The notes under the pieces were generated by a model that had not been told where the DNA came from, searched no databases, and saw nothing but the letters and a program-made list of their open reading frames with translations. From contig NC_048539.1 of the NCBI RefSeq assembly GCF_902806685.2, forward strand, positions 3,732,501 to 3,796,500: DNA of 64,000 bases, written 5' to 3'. Positions 55,901 to 64,000 of this stretch are shown one piece after another (position 1 is the first letter of the stretch; the number at the start of each line of letters is the position of its first letter). The stretch is from Maniola hyperantus. Its lineage: Eukaryota; Arthropoda; Insecta; Lepidoptera; Nymphalidae. Position numbers and translations under genes: made by a program.

Positions 55901-58237
55901 AAACCATTATTAAAACATCGATTAACCGGGAGAGTTACGGTAGAGGTAGGTGTAGAGTGACATCTTGATTAAAATTAATACGCTGCGATAGCCTAGTGTC
56001 TTGTCTTGTCTTGTCTTTAACAAGTCGGCTTCCTAGTCGGGGGGGTCACGGATTCGATCCCAGGCACGCATCTCTAATTCTCTAACTTTTCGGAGTTATG
56101 TGCGTTTTCATCATCATCATCATCAACCCATCGCCAGCTTATTACAAAGCACGGGTCTCCTCTCAGAGTGAGAAGGGTTTTGGCCATAGTCTACCACGCT
56201 GGCCATGTCCGGATTGATAGACTTCACACACCTTGGAGAACATTATGGAGACCTCTCAGGTATGCAGGATTCCTCACGACGTTTTCCTTCATCGTTAAAG
56301 CGAGTGATATTTAATTTTTCAAAATGCACATAACTTCAAAAAGTTAGAGATGCGTGCCCGGGATCGAATCCCCGACCTGCCAAGTAAGAGACGGACGTCC
56401 TAACCACTAGACTATCACGGCTCTCGCTCTCGACGTATATCAGATAAATTTTAAATTACAGAACAATTATTTAAAATATTTTTCCACTGATAATAATAAA
56501 CGTAGGTATATCAGCTGTACATAGATGGCGCTGTATACTTTTCAATCATTTGTGTGTATTATGTTCAGCGTTCACTGATATAGAAGGAATCCCGTATGAC
56601 ATGTTGAAGCGGCTAGTTACCAACTATTCAATTTTTGAAAATGCCTACATTATCATGATGTATATGAGGCACTTATTTAATTTTGCTAATTCTTGATTTA
56701 TCTAAATAAGTCTATGAAATTCTCACTAAAATAAAATGACAGTTGTAGGCGACATATTCTACTAACTACATATTATAATAACATCCAAATTAACTTAAAG
56801 TAACTTATTATTATAATTAAAACCTATTACTAAAATTTATCATTATAACTTACAACTAAAACTAATCATTAAACACCGTCCGTAAACCCTCAAAAAACCA
56901 TAACAGTAATATTAATTCAAATACGGTTGAATGGGTTCACTAGGAAGTAGCGAGTAATGGGGTAGGACTTTTAACCTGCCGGTGAAGATGGTCAGGACTC
57001 TAGACTCTAGAGTCTAGAGTGGGGAACTTCCTCCCAACTGTGCTCGACTGCTCAGTAGTAGTGCTCTACCTAAAAATTATCACCTGGATGTGGGTGTTAA
57101 CCCGCTAATTATGTCAATCATCTGGACCCGTTGCCAGGCGACAGGTGAAGGAACTTCTCGCTCTCAACCTTTGCACCTATTGCTGTGAGTGAACAGCTTT
57201 TGCCAACTATGGGCTTGTTTACTCACCTGGACATGGAGGTGACCCACTATGTAAGTCATCGAGACCCGTTGCCAGGCGACAGATGAGGGTACTTCTCGCT
57301 CTCAACCTTTGCACCTATTGCTGTAAGTGAACAGCTTTTACCAACTATGGGCTTGTTTACTCACCTGGACATGGAGGTGACCCGCTATGTAAGTCATCGA
57401 GACCCGTTGCTAGGCGACAGATGAGGGTACTTCTCGCTCTCAATATTTGCACCTACTGCTGTGACCATTGACTTATTATAGTAACAGATTTTGCCAACTA
57501 TGGGCTTGTTTACTCACCTGGACATGGAGGTGACCCGCTATGTAAGTCATCGAGACCCGTTGCCAGGCGACAGATGAGGGTACTTCTCGCTCTCAATATT
57601 TGCACCTACTGCTGTGAGCATTGACTTATTATAGTAACAGATTTTGCCAACTATGGGCTTGTTTACTCACCTGGACATGGAGGTGACCCGCTATGTAAGT
57701 CATCGAGACCCGTTGCTGGGCGACAGATGAGGGTACTTCTCGCTCTCAATATTTGCACCTACTGCTGTGAGCATTGACTTATTATAGTAACAGATTTTGC
57801 CAACTATGGGCTTGTTTACTCACCTGGACATGGAGGTGACCCGCTATGTAAGTCATTGACACCCGTTGCCAGGCGACAGATGAGGGTACTTCTGGCTCTC
57901 AACATTTGCACCTACTGCTGTAAGCATTGACTTATTATAGTAACAGATTTTGCCAAGTATGGGCTTGTTTACTCACCTGGACGTGGCGATGACCCGCTAT
58001 GTAAGTCATCGAGACCCGTTGCCAGGCGACAAGTGAGGGAACTTCTCGCTCTCAACCTTTGCACCTTGAAAGTGAACAACTTTGCCCAACTGCGAGCTAG
58101 TAAAAGCTTACCTGGATGTGGAGGTGACCCGCCAGGTAAGTTGTCTAGACACGTTGGTTCTAGGTGAAAGGTCGGGAGAACTCCTCGCTCCCAGCCTTCT
58201 CGCGTACTGCTGCCCGTTGTCGAACCCGCCGCATTGC
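43742..58237 (-). CDS. 5-HT2: 5-HT2-type serotonin receptor, 3' half (third loop to C-tail)
   Basis: On -, exons 58112-58237, 54982-55188, 51236-51405, 49095-49221 and 43742-43934 join in frame (phases 2,2,1,2). The first two code the third intracellular loop ('RSSPDLSPRTNVSRQLTWRV', then 'GNGTGSVCSRRGHDVATQTP'). The third holds TM6, 'ATKVLGLVFFTFVLCWAPFF', with the CW.PFF motif. The fourth holds TM7 with 'WLGYVSSTINPIIYTIFN' (NP..Y motif) and an eighth helix ending in cysteine. The WLGY.SS.NP..YT.FN signature is that of 5-HT2 receptors, G-protein-coupled receptors that in known cases act through Gq and calcium. Exons with TM1-TM5 are not seen up to the window end. Both loop exons have tandem partial copies. 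The receptor class is well supported; 5-HT2A versus 5-HT2B is not decided. Confidence 0.88.
44037..44655. mobile_element. TIR element with nested R-B
   Basis: Ends 'agggtgtaacaagaacgcta' and 'gcattctggttacaccctgt' are inverted and match 32315-32992. A 14-bp-arm hairpin ('gtcaatgccgcgtc' and its complement) is at 44186-44219. An R-B copy on + is inserted at 44296-44527. Confidence 0.75.
44780..45040 (-). mobile_element. tRNA-derived SINE (S2)
   Basis: Reverse copy with 'gtttcctcacgatgttttcc' and a B-box complement near 'ggaatcgaacctccgactcc'. The head end is diverged. Confidence 0.75.
45191..45485. mobile_element. Palindromic MITE, fullest copy
   Basis: 'ctctatccatggagagaagt' and 'acttctctccgtggatatat' bound it. 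Inside, 'gttacgtaatccca', 'actcagtgggcgttaaccat' and their complements form long arms round 'acgttcggaattcaattcga'. Relatives: 15233-15570, 48495-48680. Confidence 0.85.
45755..45965 (+). mobile_element. tRNA-derived SINE (S2), head part
   Basis: A box 'agccgagtggttaagacg' and B box 'gggggttcgatcccggg' are well preserved, followed by the S2 body ('cttttcggagttgtgtg', 'cttgctttaactgtgaag'). The 3' end is cut. Confidence 0.85.
46255..46655. mobile_element. SINE-like S3 (-) and LINE-tail-like repeat
   Basis: 46255-46465: 'gcaggaatcgaacccgcgtc' is the complement of a B box, followed by 'ctctgaccactaagctacag'; it ends 'ttccttgaagtgtaggtaaa'. 46472-46655: 'actagctgccccggcgaact' and 'ttcatttttatatatag', another short repeat. 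Confidence 0.7.
46656..47299. other. No gene recognised
   Basis: Very AT-rich intron DNA of the 5-HT2 gene. No shared repeat was identified. Confidence 0.4.
47300..47830. mobile_element. Repeat split by nested hairpin elements
   Basis: The outer parts (47300-47362 and 47740-47830) correspond to 37290-37490. The insert (about 47363-47739) holds two inverted repeats: 'ccgacccaaatgtcg' against 'cgacatttgggacgg', and 'accacacgagcttcaaaatt' against 'aattttgaagctcttgtggt'. The second has further arms around 'gacttgacgactt'-like sequence. Confidence 0.7.
48330..48680. repeat. R-A (-) and partial palindromic MITE
   Basis: 48330-48510 is R-A on -. About 48495-48680 has one arm of the 45191 MITE ('gggattacgcaacagagaga'). 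Confidence 0.7.
48756..49052. mobile_element. 297-bp element with ~30-bp inverted ends next to the TM7 exon
   Basis: 'tataaactaggataaaaata' at the left and 'tatttttatcctagtttata' at the right are exact complements, and the match continues to 'gacgtac'/'gtacgtc'-like bases. TA at both tips would suit a Tc1/mariner-type target. It ends 42 bp from the TM7 exon. Confidence 0.8.
49282..49848 (-). repeat. Two R-B copies on - after a gap
   Basis: A 3' part at 49282-49395 and a full copy at 49627-49848, both with (GACT)n runs. They lie between the TM6 and TM7 exons. Confidence 0.8.
49849..50846. other. No gene recognised
   Basis: Intron DNA with a short (CTAC)n run near 49865. Nothing exon-like was found on either strand. 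Confidence 0.4.
50847..51215. repeat. LINE tail (+) and R-A2 (-)
   Basis: 50847-50990 matches 3538-3640 and ends 'tttgactttgactttgac'. 50992-51215 is R-A2 on -. The TM6 exon ends at 51236, 21 bp away. Confidence 0.7.
51487..52125 (+). repeat. Degenerate R-B and R-C
   Basis: 51487-51705 is an old R-B with 'caaagaacacaccctccaaa' in the middle, like the piece at 59995-60080. 51706-52125 is a near-full R-C ending 'ctcgcacttggccggttttt'. Confidence 0.7.
52470..52855 (+). repeat. R-A followed by R-B
   Basis: R-A at 52470-52656 ends 'cgcatttataatattagtat', and R-B at 52657-52855 follows directly. R-A then R-B (or the reverse) in direct contact recurs several times in the window. Confidence 0.8.
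53120..53365 (-). mobile_element. tRNA-derived SINE (S1), head lost
   Basis: Reverse copy from 'agatacaagctagcccttga' to 'aggccagaccagactaggaa'. The pol III head is missing. Confidence 0.8.
53830..53975. repeat. Decayed hairpin (relative of 11893-12029)
   Basis: 'aacgagacagatttatg' and 'ccgtctcgttttaatt' face each other, as in the better copy. Confidence 0.55.
54530..54981 (-). repeat. Two extra copies of the second 5-HT2 loop exon
   Basis: The exon at 54982-55188 is followed downstream (in gene direction) by two copies with a period of about 220 bp. Landmarks on +: 'ctcaaagacaatgcatttgg' at 54982, 'cttaaagacaatgcatttgg' at 54763, and a diverged 'cttaaaggtaatgtttttgg' at 54543. Both copies keep long open frames ('NGCGNGTGSVCSRHGHDVAT' in the first). 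The first copy also keeps a gtaagt donor. The exon's first part is not copied; instead the unit starts after 'cagtctgtttcag', where the frame enters in phase 0 and not phase 2. Inclusion would break the reading frame, so they are probably not used. Confidence 0.85.
55556..55768 (-). repeat. R-B repeat
   Basis: Reverse copy with a short (GACT)n run, ending 'aagtcgcgagcataagctag'. Confidence 0.8.
55980..56425. mobile_element. Pair of S2 SINEs, tail to tail
   Basis: 55980-56110 is an S2 head on + with a (CTTGT)n expansion in its tRNA part and B box 'cggattcgatcccagg'. 56107-56425 is an S2 on - ending in its tRNA-like head. The (CAT)n run joins them. Confidence 0.8.
56426..57079. other. No gene recognised; 24-bp palindrome at 56997
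   Basis: AT-rich DNA. At 56997-57020 'actctagactct' is followed by its exact complement, just before the tandem array. Confidence 0.6.
57080..58111 (-). repeat. Tandem array seeded by the first 5-HT2 loop exon (7 copies)
   Basis: The motif 'cacctgga' (reverse of the exon end and donor, tccag|gtg) recurs at 57081, 57224, 57362, 57515, 57668, 57821 and 57974, spacing 138-153 bp. The true exon's donor is at 58106-58111. On - each copy reads 'gagcgagaagt', 'tcgcctggcaacgggtct', 'gggtcacctccatgtccag' and then gtgag, matching the end of the exon at a lower identity than the copies have to each other. A 15-bp block with 'attgacttattatagtaac' is present only in the longer units. In the copies the founder frame is disrupted, so they are intron DNA. 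Confidence 0.88.
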
Positions 58238-58294
58238 CTGATGAATGATCAATGTTAATTAAATTGTCGATAGCGAAGTTTCGTCGAGAGAGAT

Positions 58295-58795
58295 GTTTTT
58301 TTTTCTGATACTAGTTAGCCCTGACTGCTATCTTACCTGATGGTAAGTGATGATGCAGTCTAATATGGAAGTGGGCTAAATTGGAAAGGGTAACCAGAGA
58401 CAATTTAGAAAATGTAAATTCGTAGATATAGATGCTAATGTGTGTCTGTTTGTCTGTCAGTTTACCTTTTCACTTCATATAACCTGATGTTGGCTCGCCA
58501 ACTAATTTTATAACCATGTTATGTCACCTGCATTCTTATGAATAAATTTATTATTATTATCTGACGAAAGGTACTGACTGGTAAAGTAAAAAAGTTCAAA
58601 AAGTTCCCACGAGAGAAAAAAACAAGAAAGAGGGTAGTTCGCTACTGCCCATGATAGCTCGAACTTCACCTCTCGCAGCACCGCAGTCCCGTCGTGACCA
58701 CGACCCGTGCAATTGGGTTGAAATATCAACAAATAAAAAATGAATTAATCGTGGTATATACCCGTTATCTACATTAAAATAGTTCCCACGAAATT
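58295..58795 (-). repeat. S1 fragment and third 170-bp repeat
   Basis: 58295-58400 is the tail end of an S1 copy on -. 58585-58795 matches 12402-12575 in reverse ('agagggtagttcgctactgc', 'tcccgtcgtgaccacgaccc'). Confidence 0.7.
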
Positions 58796-58939
58796 TAAAA
58801 AAAACTTTAAACCACACAATCAGTCTGTTACAACCAGTTAAGGTGACGCAGTACGCCCGACCGAACCTGTTTGTTTTTCACTTGACATTGTATGAGAAAG
58901 GTGCGAGGCACTAAAAACCTAAAATAAAATAAATAAAAA

Positions 58940-59760
58940 TAAAATAAAAATCTTTTTTATTCAAATAAACTTTTACAAGTACTTTCGAATAGTCGGATGC
59001 ATCTACCACTGGTTCGGAATGCCTTTCCTACCGAGAAGAACCAGCAAGAAACTCGGCGGTTGCTCTTTTCAAATATTTGATATAAGTACAAGATTATGCC
59101 ATGTATAAAATAGTATTTGCAGTCTTGTGCGTTGCTGGAACGAGCTGCAGGTCAAATCCACCATCTTTTATCATTTAGATAATCTTCAATTGTGTAATAT
59201 GCTGTTTTCAGAAGCATGTTTTTAATAGATTTTTTAACTTGTGCAAAGGTAAGTCCAAAATAGTTTGCGGGTATTTATTATAAAAACCCATACCCACAAA
59301 TGACTTTTGGACTTTCCTGAGGCGGAAGGTAGGAGCTGCAAGCTTGTTTCTGTTTCTAGTCAGCCTATTGTGTAGATCACCAATTTTCTTGTAACTAAGA
59401 ATATTTTGTCTTACTAAAATTATGTTATTATAAATATATATTGAGAGGCTACGTTATTATAGGCTATGTTATTATAAATATATAAGGATATCTATTTCCT
59501 TAAACTTCTCTCGAAGGGAATCGCGTGGTCTTAAGTTATAAATTGCGCGTATTGCCCTTTTTTGTAATACAAAAATTCTCCCAATATCTGCCGCTTTACC
59601 CCATATTAAGATTCCATAAGTCATAATACTATGGAAGTAAGCAAAATATACTATCTTTGCGGTTTCCACGTCAGTTTGCCGCCATGTCTTGCCGTCAGCT
59701 TTCACTAGACAAACATAACAGCCTATCAAACCCTCGAATAAAGGCAAAGTTTGTACACAT
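58940..59760 (-). mobile_element. 5'-truncated LINE with reverse transcriptase C-terminus
   Basis: The - frame at 59472-59747 reads 'FAYFHSIMTYGILIWGKAAD', 'IGRIFVLQKRAIRAIYNLRP' and 'SLREKFKEIDIL', the end of a non-LTR reverse transcriptase of jockey type. The rest of the ORF and the 3' region continue to the A/T-rich tail at about 58920-58960. Frame breaks near 59400-59470 show that it is dead. Confidence 0.75.
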
Positions 59761-61022
59761 TACCTACTGAAGTTTACAACAACGTGGCAACGCTTTGTAT
59801 CGTCATTAGACCTACTTGTCTCAGGATTGCGTGAGTTTGCTAACTTTTCATTGTAAACGTGGACAAAGGACTCGGTTTGAAATAGCGCGTGTATATTTTC
59901 ATCCCGAAATAAAATTCGTAACTTTAGCATTTTGGAACCATTGTCTAATATTTCTGTGGCTGTGGCATTGTTATTCCCCATTTAATTTTATATCTAACAA
60001 GGAACACACCTTCAAAATTTCATGTCTCTAGGTCCAGCGGTTTAGACTGTGCGTTGATATATAAGTCAGTCAGTCCGGACTTTGAATTTTATATACCTAT
60101 ATAGATAATTGTTAAGAAAATAAATCAAAATAATAGAAATTTTCTCTATCTCTCTATATCTTTATTCTTTTACCTATATTTTTTCTAAATATCTTACCAC
60201 ATTTCCACATTTTATAGGTAGGTACATATAGGATTTATAAGTATTCGTCGTCGTCATCATCAACAGATGCATTTAGGATGGCATAGGTCTCTTCTGGACT
60301 TATTTCCACGCCATGGTCCCCATTTCACCTTGTCGCGTACTATAGGTGGGTAACTATTTACTGTGATAGATGTACTAATAGTTATGCGAAGTAATACAAA
60401 TAAACAAAATTTTACCCTTACCACATTTACAGCTTTATTTACATAATTCCTATTTCATTTCATACTCTCTAAGGTGTATACAAACAATCCTGGTATTTCT
60501 CTAAAGTTCGACTTCGTCAGTTCGCCATTTGTAGAACTAAGTAAATAGTATTTCTATAGAATAGCGTCACAGCCATACGTACAGTAAATACGGACAAAAT
60601 TTCAACAAGCCATTTTTGTCAAGTTCTTGAAAAATGTATAGCACACGTAACATGTTTGGATACTTATACCTACATTTCTAAAATCTTTCCGAGTTACTGT
60701 AAACAAGTGAAAACTTTAGTTGCGAAAACTTTGCACTGAGATCGACAATAAAATCAAAACTTGTAATTTATTAGACCATTCTTTATGCGTGTCAAATCTC
60801 GTGCCAAGAAATCGGTTAGAATAGGTGGTATTATCTAAACGCATTGCAACGCTGATGCAGCGACGAATTTAATGGAGTATGCAATTTAATACTTCGTTTT
60901 CACGGGTCTTCAATCGGTTGTTAGTATATTCTAGCCTATTTACTGAGATCCAATGATTTTCTTCTCAGATTTTAGAGTATCTACCCATTGCCCATAATAT
61001 TATCATTTAATAATATTACCTA
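59761..61022. other. No gene recognised
   Basis: Contains an R-B-like remnant (59995-60080) and an RTE-type tail piece near 60247-60310. A 73-codon - frame at 59760-59981 has no known motif. Confidence 0.4.
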
Positions 61023-61252
61023 CTAGCTTATGGTCGAGACTTCGTCCGGGTGGCCTACACAAATTTCAAACCCCTATATTATCCCCTCAAGGGTTGAATT
61101 TTCGAAAATCCTTTCTTAGCGGATACCTACGTCATAATAGCTATCTGCATACCAAATTTCAGCCCGATCCGTCCAGTAGTTTAAGCTGTGCGTTGATAGA
61201 TCAGTCAGTCAGACAGTCAGTCAGTCACCTTTTCCTTTTATACATTTAGATA
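61023..61252 (+). repeat. R-B repeat
   Basis: Full copy ending (TCAG)n and 'ccttttccttttatacattt'. Confidence 0.8.
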
Positions 61253-61997
61253 ATACCTTCGACGTGCTCATTTTTGTGCATAAATTTCAATGTGCGCATT
61301 TCAAGTTAAGTCTGTGTCGAGAACAGTATGCGCCGAATCAATCGATCGTATCGAAATGAAAACTGATGTTGTTTTATCCCCATTTCTGAGTACATAATTA
61401 TATGTATAAAATTTTGTTTCGCCGGAGAACTCAACGACGAATACAGCGTTGAATATAATACGGCTAAATATTATTATGATACACTTTCAGCATTTATCTT
61501 TAACAATAAATAAAAAATATCTATCGTTGTCTCCTGAGCGAATGTTTTGGCACGATATGACCTATGAAAAATGAGAGCAGGTTTTGTTTGAATAATATTA
61601 TTTTACAATAACTTTTTCTTTATTGTTGTGTGTATAAGTAGCCATTTAAAATGCCGTGGCGAGAGATGACTTTAATTTTTGTATTTTCTTTCGGAATTCC
61701 CACTAACATGATTTCATTCATAAGCACAATCGAATGGATGAATAAGAAAACGTAAAAGTCTAGAAATATAAGTAATCATTTCACTATAAACAACAGTTTA
61801 TATGAGTGCAGTAGGAATATTTTAACATCTTGGAACTAATAGACAAGTGAAGTTCGTAAAAAATAAAGAAACGGAACGGATCTTATAAGAGACTAAATAT
61901 AATTAATTAGGGCATTTTTTTGGATGGCCCAGCATTTTTTATTCATTGCATAATACTCATTGTGGTTTCCATTTCAGCTGATCACGGCAGTGTAACA
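61253..61997. other. No gene recognised
   Basis: AT-rich, no splice-bounded frame with known motifs and no repeat shared with the rest of the window. Confidence 0.4.
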
Positions 61998-62520
61998 CAA
62001 ACTATCGGACGCGTCCGTAAGCCGCGGCTAACTGAAGTATGCACGGTCGTATGGGGCATGGCTTGGGACTTGGTATTGAATATTGATATCTCTCGGACGT
62101 CCAAGCGCTCATGGTTACGTCCGCGACTTACGTCCGATAGTTTGCACAGTCTTCTTCTTCTTCTCATCGACGACGGTCATACGGGCCGCAACCGCGATAG
62201 CTCGGTCAAAAAACTGCAACCGCGATAGCTCGGTCGGCAGCCTCGTGCAGCTCCTCGTTCGTGCAGGTTGTCGGGCATGTAGGGCACCCAGTCATGTGCG
62301 CAATAGTCTGTCTCGGATGACCGCAGATGCACTCTGTATCATGTCCATAGATGTAGCACCACTTCGCTAGGTTTGCCACTTTCCCCACCCCTGCTCTGAA
62401 GCGGTTGAGCGAAGCGTTTGCACAGTTCAGTGTATGTATTATCCAAATACCTATCAGCCGCAGCTTACGGACGCGTTCCATAGTTCGTTAATCTGTTTCC
62501 GCCCTAGTGTCTATTATTTT
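61998..62520. mobile_element. Inverted-end element beside a LINE fragment (-)
   Basis: 61998-62144 is bounded by 'caaactatcggacg' and 'cgtccgatagtttg'. On -, 62206-62481 reads 'LNRFRAGVGKVANLAKWCYI', 'CICGHPRQTIAHMTGCPTCP' and 'NEELHEAADRAIAVAVF', the Cys/His-containing C-terminal region of a jockey-like LINE ORF2. It begins 62 bp from the inverted-end element. Confidence 0.7.
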
Positions 62521-63419
62521 CTGGCAGGTTCCCAAATGCCGAGAGCAAGTAAACTGAGGAATCCCCGTCAATTGCCAAGGAAGTAATGCTGCAGATTATG
62601 TTTTATTTGTCGTTCGCCGACCATGAATTTTATATTCGGGTTCAAGATCCTAACATTTCACGCTCTACCAAATGTTATTTTTCTCAATATTTGGTGCGGG
62701 ATAATAAAATGATTTATGATCAAAACATCTTGCAAGTCGTAAAATGAAATTATAACCATAACATAGATTAAGAATTTAAAGTAATTTGATTCTAAATAAT
62801 GAAAGGTCTCGGAGAAACCACAAATCCGTAGAGGGAGTAGAATAGGTACAAAAAGAAGAAAGAAAGTTAATTTTTGAATTTTACCTACTCGACATTAATC
62901 CACGGTAATTAAAAATGAAAAAAAAAACCTTTTTGTCAAACCATAATACAGGTAGGGGCGTCGCTAGCAAAGCAGTGACACGAAAAACGCATTCAGATTT
63001 GCATTTCTAAACCATGAACCGCGCTATTTCAACTCGAGAAGCTGTTACGCTAAAAGCCAGTGAAAAGTTTGCATGGCTTTGTTTCGCACTATCGCGACAT
63101 GGTGCTCGAATAAAAATGCATGCATCATATTATGCATGGATAATCATTAGACATGTTCTTTTGTTTTCCAAACATTACATATACGACTAGATAGGTCTAC
63201 TGTTTGTATAAATTATTTTTCTCCCACTTGCTCTTGCTCGGAAATTGCTTTATTATTTTAAAAAAGTCGATCGGCTCCTTCAGTTACTAACAGGACGGCT
63301 GGACAGTTTCATACTGGTAACGAGGTTCTTTAAATGCACAAAACATAAATTAGGTAGGTGCTTTATAGGTACACGTAATATTTATTATTATAAATTAAAG
63401 TCTGGATGTGCATTTTTAT
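62521..63419. other. No gene recognised
   Basis: AT-rich, no conserved frame and no shared repeat. Confidence 0.4.
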
Positions 63420-63880
63420 TTCATCATCATCATCATCATCAACCAATAGACGTCCACTGCTGAACATAGGTCTCTTGTAGGGACTTCCACACGCCAAGGT
63501 CTTGCACCGCCTGGATCCAGCGGCTCCCTGCGACTCGTCTGATGTCGTCCGTCTACCTAGTGGGGGATCTTCCAACGCTGCGTCTTCCGGTGCGAGGTCG
63601 CCATTCCAGCACCTTGGGACCCCAACGTCTATCGGTTGTACGAACTATGTGCCCTGCCCATTGCTACTTCAGCTTCGCAACCCGTTGAGCTATGTCGGTT
63701 ACTCTAGTTCTCCTACGGATCTCCTCATTTCTGATTTGATCACGTAGAGAAACTCCAAGCATAGCTCTCTCCATCGCCCGCTGAGTGACTCTGAGCTTTC
63801 TTATGAGGCCCATAGTTAGCGACCATGTCTCGGATCCATATGTCATCACTGGCAACACGCACTGTTCGAAGACCATAGTA
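63420..63880 (-). mobile_element. RTE-like LINE 3' end with (ATG)n tail
   Basis: On -, 'FEQCVLPVMTYGSETWSLTM' and 'IRNEEIRRRTRVTDIAQRVA' are followed, after the frame seen at 63664, by 'GPKVLEWRPRTGRRSVGRSP' and 'SRWIQAVQDLGVWKSLQETY', then the (ATG)n tail at 63421-63440. A TAG in 'PTR.TDDI' interrupts it. Its 5' side is cut by the M1 element. Confidence 0.85.
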
Positions 63881-63883
63881 CGC

Positions 63884-64000
63884 GACAGGTTGAGATGGCA
63901 ATCGGGGTATGAGGCGGGGGGATGCCCCGCACGTCACCCACCCTATCCCGCACCGGGTTAGCGCGGGGGCCGTGCAGACCTGCACGGCCCCCGCCATTTA
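63884..64000. mobile_element. GC-rich MITE (M1), cut by the window end
   Basis: Starts 'agtacgcgacaggttgagat' and 'ggcaatcggggtatgagg'. An inverted GC-rich core is visible ('ggggccgtgcagacctgcac' onward). It sits inside the RTE-like fragment. Confidence 0.8.

Noticed and set aside
59760..59981. Possible extra 5-HT2 exon on -
   Set aside because: It has no transmembrane segment or receptor motif, and no splice pair in the right phase for exon 58112-58237.
61920..62228. 102-codon open frame on + with a hydrophobic start
   Set aside because: It passes through the inverted-end element at 61998-62144 and antisense LINE sequence, so there is no independent support.

Overview
The window looks like nuclear DNA from a butterfly or moth. 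It is AT-rich, its genes have many short exons, and it is packed with repeats of the kind seen in Lepidoptera: tRNA-derived SINEs, non-LTR retrotransposon tails, GC-rich and hairpin MITEs, and short repeats ending in CAGA, TCAG or TGTC runs. No single uninterrupted long gene is present. The genes had to be assembled from exons by splice site, reading phase and residue motif, so all gene models are inferences from sequence alone.

Four multi-exon genes are supported. Three are insect gustatory receptors that resemble the sugar-receptor subfamily (Gr5a/Gr64-like): Gr-A on + (3143-9538, complete, 432 aa), Gr-B on + (about 12195-21994, 5' end unsettled) and Gr-C on - (33125-22638, complete, 390 aa). 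Gr-A and Gr-B are in tandem; Gr-B and Gr-C converge, with poly(A) signals about 360 bp apart. Gr-B and Gr-C share all intron phases and three identical internal exon lengths (119, 164 and 123 nt), so they are close paralogues. Gr-A is more distant and has one intron in a different place.

The fourth gene, on -, is the 3' half of a 5-HT2-type serotonin receptor (58237-43742). It has two third-loop exons, the TM6 exon, the TM7 exon and a probable separate C-tail exon. The TM1-TM5 exons are not visible and probably lie beyond the window.

The most unusual signal is shared by the two receptor types. Three different coding exons (Gr-A exon 7 and both third-loop exons of the 5-HT2 gene) have each founded a tandem array. 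In each, the 3' part of the exon, its 5' splice site and the start of the intron are repeated as a unit: about 161 bp with 5 extra copies, about 138-153 bp with 7 extra copies, and about 220 bp with 2 extra copies. All copies lie on the intron side, so each array places several decoy 5' splice sites after a real exon.

The rest is mobile DNA. Names used below: R-A, repeat with the core 'gacttcgtccgcgtgga' and a CAGA or CAAA tail (R-A2 has the 'gacgtgattgaaggacaaac' tail); R-B, repeat starting 'agcttatgctcgcgacttcg' and ending in (TCAG)n plus 'ccttttccttttatatattt'; R-C, repeat starting 'agggttccgtacc'; S1, S2, S3 and S4, tRNA-derived SINEs; M1, GC-rich MITE with 'tacgcgacaggt' ends. Coordinates of repeats are estimates to within roughly 10-20 bp.
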